Below, in pieces: positions 7,086-10,823 of a stretch of 10,823 nucleotides of DNA; within the stretch, counting starts at the first letter, position 1, and each line of letters begins with the position of its first letter. Below the pieces are notes generated by a model. That model had not been told where the DNA came from and ran no database searches. It saw only the letters and a list, made by a program, of their open reading frames with translations. Source of the stretch: an uncultured Actinomyces sp. (GTDB lineage Bacteria; Actinomycetota; Actinomycetes; Actinomycetales; Actinomycetaceae); NCBI GenBank assembly GCA_938030835.1, contig CALHID010000192.1, positions 1-10,823 on the forward strand. The letters run 5' to 3'. Position numbers and translations under genes: made by a program.

Positions 7086-7091
7086 ATTGTA
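7086..7091 (-). promoter_or_regulatory. Candidate -10 of the pheST promoter
   Basis: TACAAT (5 of 6 match to TATAAT) on the minus strand, 62 nt before the pheS ATG. A start about 7 nt downstream would give a leader of about 55 nt carrying the whole hairpin and micro-ORF. The -35 region (CCAGCC at 17 nt) is poor. An alternative uses TTGACC (7092-7097) as a -35 with a weak -10 nearer the hairpin. Confidence 0.35.
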
Positions 7092-7111
7092 GGTCAACAG
7101 CTTCTTCTGGC

Positions 7112-7140
7112 TGGAACGAAGCCGTAGTGCGGACTAGGCT
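7112..7140 (+). promoter_or_regulatory. Candidate panB promoter
   Basis: TGGAAC (7112-7117) and TAGGCT (7135-7140) are separated by exactly 17 nt. The -10 fits TANNNT; the -35 shares 3 of 6 positions with TTGACA. A start near 7147 would leave a leader of about 17 nt including the AAAGGAA ribosome binding site. Motif-based inference. Confidence 0.4.
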
Positions 7141-7163
7141 CATAGGGCGACGAAAGGAAAAGA

Positions 7164-8042
7164 ATGACGGGTTACCTTGCTGACGACTCAGCGCCTCGCG
7201 CGGATGCTTCACCCTCCCCTTCTCAGGCTTCCCAAGGCCCTCTGGATAAGAAACGGATTCGTATCCAGCACCTTCAGGCAGCAAAGGAGCAGGGCGTCAA
7301 GATTTCGATGTTGACGGCCTATGACGCACTCACTGCTTCGATTTTTGATCAGGCCGGGATCGATATGATCTTGGTGGGAGATTCACTGGGCAACGTTGTT
7401 CTGGGATATTCATCGACGCTACCGGTCACGATTGAGGACATGGAACGCGCCACTTCTTCCGTTGCCCGGGCAAGTAAACGCGCTTTCATCGTCGCGGACC
7501 TCCCCTTTGGTAGTTACGAGGCCTCCCCCGCCCAGGCGCTCACAAACGCAGTCCGCCTGATGAAGGCAGGTGCACACGCTGTCAAGCTCGAGGGCGGTGT
7601 ACAGCGCGCAGAAACCGTCAAGCTCCTCACCGAGGCCGGTATTCCAGTCGTCGCACACTTGGGCTACACGCCTCAATCTGAAAACGCTTTGGGTGGGCCT
7701 CGCGTTCAAGGCCGCGGTGAAGGTGCACAGGTCCTTGCTCATGATGCCCATGTATTAGCTAGCGCAGGCGCTTTCGCAGTGGTCTTTGAAATGGTCCCCG
7801 AACCAATCGCTACTCAACTGAGTCAAGAACTTTCGATCATTACGATTGGAATCGGCGCGGGTCCTCACACCGACGGACAAGTTTTGGTCTGGTCGGATAT
7901 GGCCGGAATGACCTCATGGTCCCCTTCCTTTGCACGCCGTTTCGCGCAGATTGGTCAAGAGCTTCACTCCGCAACACAAAGCTATATCTCCTGTGTACGC
8001 GACGGCTCATTCCCCTCGCCCGAGAACTACCGAACAAACTAA
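7164..8042 (+). CDS. panB: 3-methyl-2-oxobutanoate hydroxymethyltransferase (ketopantoate synthesis)
   Basis: First committed enzyme of pantothenate (vitamin B5, CoA precursor) synthesis: transfers a hydroxymethyl group from 5,10-methylene-tetrahydrofolate to 3-methyl-2-oxobutanoate, giving ketopantoate. 292 residues; the first ~28 are a Ser/Pro/Ala-rich extension ahead of the TIM-barrel core. Core motifs: LTAYDALTA (50-58), VGDSLGNVVLGY (71-82), VADLPFGSY (110-118), KLEGG (141-145), HLGYTPQS (165-172), GGPRVQGR, VFEMVP (207-212) and GIGAGPHTDGQVLVWSDM. D73, D112 and E143 match the metal-binding residues of the family and E209 the expected catalytic glutamate, so the enzyme appears intact. 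The ATG is preceded by AAAGGAA. It heads a rightward cluster with map 13 nt downstream. panC and panD are not in the window. Confidence 0.96.
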   Translation: MTGYLADDSAPRADASPSPSQASQGPLDKKRIRIQHLQAAKEQGVKISMLTAYDALTASIFDQAGIDMILVGDSLGNVVLGYSSTLPVTIEDMERATSSVARASKRAFIVADLPFGSYEASPAQALTNAVRLMKAGAHAVKLEGGVQRAETVKLLTEAGIPVVAHLGYTPQSENALGGPRVQGRGEGAQVLAHDAHVLASAGAFAVVFEMVPEPIATQLSQELSIITIGIGAGPHTDGQVLVWSDMAGMTSWSPSFARRFAQIGQELHSATQSYISCVRDGSFPSPENYRTN

Positions 8043-8045
8043 GGA
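8041..8045 (+). promoter_or_regulatory. map ribosome binding site overlapping the panB stop
   Basis: AAGGA begins inside the panB TAA stop (8040-8042) and lies 10 nt before the map ATG. This placement suggests that panB and map share a transcript and may be translationally coupled. Confidence 0.6.
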
Positions 8046-8055
8046 CTACACCGCA

Positions 8056-8940
8056 ATGTCGCACTCAACTGGTGCCGAGCGCGCCCCGCTTGGCAATCTC
8101 AAACCTGGAAAAATTTCTCCGCGTCGTCCCGTCCCGGCACACATTGATCGTCCGGAATACATGTACCACTCGGGTCCGGAAGTCATCACTGCCTCTGATA
8201 TCAAGACACCTGAAACCATCGAGAAAATTCGTAAAGCCGGCCAAATCGCAGCACAGGCACTCCAGGCGGTGGGGGAAGCAATTCGTCCTGGGGTAACCAC
8301 TGACGAGTTGGATCGAATTGGCCACGATTTCATTATTTCGCGCGATGCCTACCCCTCATGCTTGGGGTACATGGGATTTCCGAAGTCCCTGTGCACCTCA
8401 ATCAACGAAGTAATTTGCCACGGCATCCCCGATGATCGCCCACTTGAAGATGGCGACATCATCAATGTTGACATCACCGCTTACTACGACGGCGTGCACG
8501 GAGATACATGCGCAATGTTCGAAGTCGGGACCGTTGATGAAGAATCCCATCTTCTGATCGAACGTACACGTGAAGCGATGATGCGAGGCATCAAGGCTGT
8601 TCGCCCTGGTCGAGAGATCAACGTGATTGGCAGGGTCATTGAATCCTACGCACATCGTTTCAACTACGGTGTTGTTCGCGACTACACCGGACACGGTGTC
8701 GGCGAGGCCTTCCACTCGGGTCTGATTGTCCCCCACTACGACACTGCTCCCGCACACAGCGAAGTCATGGAAGAAGGCATGGTTTTCACCATTGAGCCCA
8801 TGCTGAATCTGGGCGGAGTTGAATGGGAGCAATGGGATGATCAGTGGACAGTCGTGACAAAAGATCGCGGCCGCTCTGCACAGTTCGAACACACAATCGT
8901 TGTCACAGAAAACGGCGCTGAAATCCTGACGCTTCCATAA
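8056..8940 (+). CDS. map: Methionine aminopeptidase, type 1
   Basis: Cytoplasmic metalloprotease removing the initiator methionine from nascent proteins. 294 residues. The N-terminal ~45 residues (KPGKISPRRPVPAHIDRPEY) are the proline-rich linker extension seen in actinobacterial type 1c enzymes and thought to aid ribosome association. The pita-bread fold follows, with TIEKIRKAGQIAAQAL, YMGFPKSLCTSINEVICHG (H122), INVDITAYYDGVHGDTCAMF (D139, D150), YTGHGVGEAFH (H213), FTIEP (E247) and QFEHTIVVTE (E278). The five metal ligands D139, D150, H213, E247 and E278 are all present, so the enzyme should be active. The ATG at 8056 was chosen because AAGGA precedes it and the first conserved block follows; a longer in-frame reading from 7930 would run over 110 bases into panB. 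Transcribed with panB. Confidence 0.96.
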   Translation: MSHSTGAERAPLGNLKPGKISPRRPVPAHIDRPEYMYHSGPEVITASDIKTPETIEKIRKAGQIAAQALQAVGEAIRPGVTTDELDRIGHDFIISRDAYPSCLGYMGFPKSLCTSINEVICHGIPDDRPLEDGDIINVDITAYYDGVHGDTCAMFEVGTVDEESHLLIERTREAMMRGIKAVRPGREINVIGRVIESYAHRFNYGVVRDYTGHGVGEAFHSGLIVPHYDTAPAHSEVMEEGMVFTIEPMLNLGGVEWEQWDDQWTVVTKDRGRSAQFEHTIVVTENGAEILTLP

Positions 8941-8953
8941 TTCTGACGTGAAT

Positions 8954-8982
8954 TTTAACGATCCGACAAAGACGGTTATCCT
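8954..8982 (+). promoter_or_regulatory. Possible ppgK promoter
   Basis: TTTAAC (8954-8959) and TATCCT (8977-8982, TANNNT type) are 17 nt apart in the 71-bp gap between map and ppgK. The start would fall near 8989, leaving a leader of about 23 nt with the AAGGAG site. The match is modest; readthrough from panB-map is also possible. Confidence 0.3.
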
Positions 8983-9011
8983 TAGAGAAACAGCCTTCGA
9001 AGGAGAACAGC

Positions 9012-9764
9012 ATGACACTTGCATGTGGAATTGATATTGGCGGTTCAGGTGTCAAGGGTGCCCTTGTTGATCTTGAAACAGGCACCTACTCCTGCGAAAG
9101 CGTAGTGATCGAAACCCCGACCCCTGCGACTCCCGATTCGGTTGCCCAGGTCTGCGGTGATCTTCTACGCCAGCTTGGCGTCACCGATGATATCCCAGTC
9201 GGAATCACCTTCCCCGCGCCAATTATTCATGGACGAGTTCCCTTTATGGCGAATCTTGATCCAACATGGGCAGGAATCGATGTTGTCGAACTGATGGATC
9301 GCCACTTGGGGCGAACCATTGTTGCTCTGAACGATGCCGATGCCGCCGGATTAGGTGAAGCGATCTACGGCGCCGCTAAAGATGTTCCCGGAGTTGTCAT
9401 TGTCACCACTCTTGGAACAGGAATTGGATCGGCCATCATCAATGATGGTGTTTTACTTCCGAATTCGGAACTTGGTCACCTTGAGATTGACGGCCACGAT
9501 GCCGAAACCCAAGCTTCTGCGGGTCAGAAGACCGCTCAGAAACTGGATTGGGTCACATGGGCGGGCCGTCTCCAGCGTTACTACTCGCACGTTGAGATGC
9601 TCTTCTCCCCCGACCTTTTCGTTATTGGTGGCGGAGTGAGCGCTAATCACGAGAAGTTCCTCCCCTTGCTGAACCTCCGCACTCCCACTGTCCCAGCAAA
9701 GCTACGTAATACCGCCGGTATTGTTGGTGCAGCTTACGAGGCCGCGCGCGGGGCTCATAAGTAG
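9012..9764 (+). CDS. ppgK: Polyphosphate glucokinase (ROK family)
   Basis: Phosphorylates glucose to glucose-6-phosphate using inorganic polyphosphate, usually with ATP as an alternative donor. 250 residues, the typical length of PPGK and shorter than ROK repressors or ATP glucokinases of about 310. Motifs: phosphate 1 loop CGIDIGGSGVKGALVD (5-20), GITFPAPI, FMANLDPTWAGID, LNDADAAGLGEA (106-117, D108 the expected catalytic base), phosphate 2 VTTLGTGIGSAII (131-143), LLPNSELGHLEIDG (148-161) and FVIGGGVSANHE (203-214). The ROK zinc-binding cysteine cluster is absent, as usual for PPGK. KLDWVTWAGRLQRYYSHVEMLF (178-199) also resembles PPGKs of M. tuberculosis type. ATG preceded by AAGGAG 7 nt upstream. 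Convergent with rnpB, 73 nt from its 3' end. Donor preference cannot be read from the sequence alone. Confidence 0.93.
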   Translation: MTLACGIDIGGSGVKGALVDLETGTYSCESVVIETPTPATPDSVAQVCGDLLRQLGVTDDIPVGITFPAPIIHGRVPFMANLDPTWAGIDVVELMDRHLGRTIVALNDADAAGLGEAIYGAAKDVPGVVIVTTLGTGIGSAIINDGVLLPNSELGHLEIDGHDAETQASAGQKTAQKLDWVTWAGRLQRYYSHVEMLFSPDLFVIGGGVSANHEKFLPLLNLRTPTVPAKLRNTAGIVGAAYEAARGAHK

Positions 9765-9783
9765 ACGGATACCATCGACTGAC

Positions 9784-9831
9784 AAATAAACAAAAAGGTG
9801 TGGCCGCTCGGGTTAACGAGCGGCCACACCT
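9784..9831 (-). terminator. Intrinsic terminator of rnpB
   Basis: Perfect 15-bp stem (9796-9810 with 9817-9831, loop of 6) followed on the minus strand by TTTTTGTTTATTT, a proper U-rich tract, starting 7 nt past the rnpB 3' end. It may also slow transcription arriving from ppgK, but on the plus strand the stem lacks a T-run. Confidence 0.92.
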
Positions 9832-9837
9832 GCATAA

Positions 9838-10183
9838 CAGCCGGCCTGTACGCCGGGTTCTGTTCTACGTATTCGTAGTGGCGACCATCTATCTAGGACC
9901 ACCGTTGCCGATGGTCTCAAGCAACCTACCCGCAGACAACGAAGGGGCACCTCTTAACGTCTGCTGCTCGGTCTTGCTCCGGATGGGGTTTACCTAGCCG
10001 ATACGGTCACCCGTATCGCTGGTGAGCTCTTACCTCACCGTTTCACCCTTACTGCACTATGCAGCGGTTTGTTTTCTGTGGCACTAGCCCGCGAGTCACC
10101 TCGGGTGGCTGTTAGCCACCATCCTGCCCTGTGGAGCCCGGACGTTCCTCGAGACAAAAGTCGCGCGGCCGCCCAGCCGACTG
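9838..10183 (-). ncRNA. rnpB: RNase P RNA, bacterial type A
   Basis: Catalytic RNA that removes 5' leaders from tRNA precursors. The boundaries are the outer ends of helix P1, formed by CAGUCGGCU (5', ending at 10175) and GGCCGGCUG (3', 9838-9846), 9 bp with G-U pairs; true ends may extend a few bases. Conserved core elements on the minus strand: GAGGAACGUCCGGGCUCC (10133-10150, P4 5' strand and CR-I), ACAGAAAACAAACC (near 10066-10080), GGUAAACCCC of the L15 loop that pairs with tRNA CCA (9985-9994), and ACAGAACCCGGCGUA (9849-9863, P4 3' strand). The length of about 346 nt and layout fit type A. It has its own promoter and an intrinsic terminator. No protein gene lies in this stretch; the short open frames here are chance. 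Confidence 0.97.
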
Positions 10184-10196
10184 ACATGCACAGGGA

Positions 10197-10202
10197 ATTT
10201 TA
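10197..10202 (-). promoter_or_regulatory. -10 element of the rnpB promoter
   Basis: TAAAAT (5 of 6 match to TATAAT) on the minus strand. Its expected start, about 7 nt downstream near 10190, falls a few bases before P1 of the RNase P RNA. No clear -35 is seen. Position relative to the RNA end is the main support. Confidence 0.55.
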
Positions 10203-10215
10203 GCGCGTTTCCCAC

Positions 10216-10221
10216 TAGTGT
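10216..10221 (+). promoter_or_regulatory. Candidate -10 of a leaderless yaaA promoter
   Basis: TAGTGT (TANNNT) ends 6 nt before the yaaA GTG, so transcription would start at or next to the start codon. That spacing is the hallmark of actinobacterial leaderless genes. No convincing -35 is present. Confidence 0.4.
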
Positions 10222-10227
10222 GGAGGC

Positions 10228-10823
10228 GTGGAAATTTGGCTACCCCCATCCGAAGGAAAGAACCCGCCTGGAGAAGGTCCATCTCTTAACCTCTCAGCAC
10301 TCTCTTTCCCATCTTTGACAGATACGCGTAAAAAGATCATCGAGGCTTGTGCACAGATCACCCATGAAGAACAGGCCCAGCAGATCTTCAATGCCAGTCT
10401 TCGTCACTCAGCAGAAATTGAGGCCAACCAAGCGCTGATGTCCCAAGCCTGCGCACCGGCCTCGGCAGTTTTTAACGGCGTACTATTCGACGCCCTTAGC
10501 GCCCAAGAACCCCGCGCGTGGACAGAGGAAGGGAGCCAACACATCACGATCTTCTCAGGACTATTTGGTGCACTGAAGCCAACTGACCTCATTCCTTTAC
10601 ACCGCCTCGCGATGGGAACAAAACTGCCCACGCTTGGAAATGTCACCGCCTTGTGGAAGTCAGTCCTGGGCAGCGCGCTCGCAGAAGATTATTCTGAAAA
10701 GCTCATTCTTGATTGCCGCTCAAGTGACTACAAGCAGGCCTGTCTGGCGCCGTGGGCGCACCTGTGGGAAGTTCGCGTTGAACGCCTGCGAAACGGCAAA
10801 CGTTCCGTAGTCTCTCACAACGC
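10228..10823 (+). CDS. yaaA: YaaA (UPF0246) peroxide-stress family protein, N-terminal part
   Basis: 198 codons are visible before the right edge; the family is about 250 residues, so roughly the last fifth is missing. Family blocks seen: MEIWLPPSEGK at the N-terminus, ASAVFNGVLFDAL (about 78-90), ITIFSGLFGALKPTDLIPLHRLAMGTKL (about 106-133) and KLILDCRSSDY (about 157-167). In E. coli YaaA is a DNA-binding protein of the OxyR regulon that lowers intracellular free iron during peroxide stress; its role here is inferred from family only. The start is GTG at 10228: an in-frame TAG lies four codons upstream, so it cannot be longer. The GGAGG before it is only 1 nt away, too close for a normal ribosome binding site, which points to a leaderless mRNA. 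Divergent from rnpB. Confidence 0.9.
   Translation, partial: MEIWLPPSEGKNPPGEGPSLNLSALSFPSLTDTRKKIIEACAQITHEEQAQQIFNASLRHSAEIEANQALMSQACAPASAVFNGVLFDALSAQEPRAWTEEGSQHITIFSGLFGALKPTDLIPLHRLAMGTKLPTLGNVTALWKSVLGSALAEDYSEKLILDCRSSDYKQACLAPWAHLWEVRVERLRNGKRSVVSHN

Noticed and set aside
7025..7163. T-box riboswitch or Phe-rich attenuator ahead of pheS
   Set aside because: The leader is too short, the T-box consensus is absent, and the only micro-ORF has no Phe codon.
7930..8055. Longer N-terminus for map
   Set aside because: It would run far into panB in another frame; the ATG at 8056 has AAGGA upstream and gives the normal extension length.
8398..9024. 208-codon minus-strand open frame over map and the map-ppgK gap
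   Set aside because: It is antisense to map, whose five metal ligands are intact, and it has no recognisable domain or ribosome binding site worth noting.
10404..10646. 80-codon minus-strand open frame at the right end
   Set aside because: It lies entirely opposite the yaaA coding sequence, which carries clear family motifs.
1..10823. Mobile elements, CRISPR arrays, toxin-antitoxin or defence genes
   Set aside because: No transposase or integrase motifs, no direct-repeat arrays, and no small paired genes in any intergenic gap; all long frames are accounted for by core genes.

Overview
The window looks like a core-chromosome segment of a moderate-GC (mid-50s % by eye) actinobacterium. A member of the Actinomycetaceae or a close relative is likely, but the genus cannot be fixed from the sequence alone. 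Pointers are the long PheT with actinobacterial-type insertions, a methionine aminopeptidase with the proline-rich N-terminal extension of the actinobacterial type 1c enzymes, a polyphosphate glucokinase, frequent GTG starts, TANNNT-type -10 elements, a type A RNase P RNA, and a probable leaderless gene. I see no transposase, integrase, phage gene, CRISPR array or tRNA.

Left part, all on the minus strand (reading right to left from about 7.1 kb). pheS and pheT form a tight operon for phenylalanyl-tRNA synthetase (1 nt between stop and start). A flavodoxin-fold protein follows, then a strong hairpin, then the arginine repressor argR with a candidate ARG box in its own leader. A perfect 16-bp hairpin comes next, then a polytopic membrane protein of the O-antigen ligase/polymerase (Wzy_C) family, and finally the N-terminal 173 codons of tyrosyl-tRNA synthetase, which runs off the left edge.

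Right part. A divergent promoter region at about 7.03-7.16 kb separates pheS from a plus-strand cluster: panB (ketopantoate hydroxymethyltransferase, pantothenate/CoA pathway), map (methionine aminopeptidase, with its ribosome binding site overlapping the panB stop) and ppgK (polyphosphate glucokinase). Facing them is rnpB, the RNase P RNA, on the minus strand with a textbook intrinsic terminator between it and ppgK. Only about 44 bp separate rnpB from a divergent yaaA (UPF0246, peroxide-stress family), which starts at GTG and runs off the right edge.

Functionally this is mostly translation and RNA processing (two aminoacyl-tRNA synthetases, N-terminal methionine removal, tRNA 5' processing) with cofactor, sugar phosphorylation and arginine-control genes. 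No previously undescribed multi-gene system is evident. The items most worth a second look are regulatory: a pheS leader hairpin that covers the ribosome binding site of an 8-codon micro-ORF, a compact rnpB/yaaA divergent promoter with a likely leaderless yaaA mRNA, and a candidate argR autoregulatory site. The orphan Wzy_C-type protein among housekeeping genes is the least understood gene.
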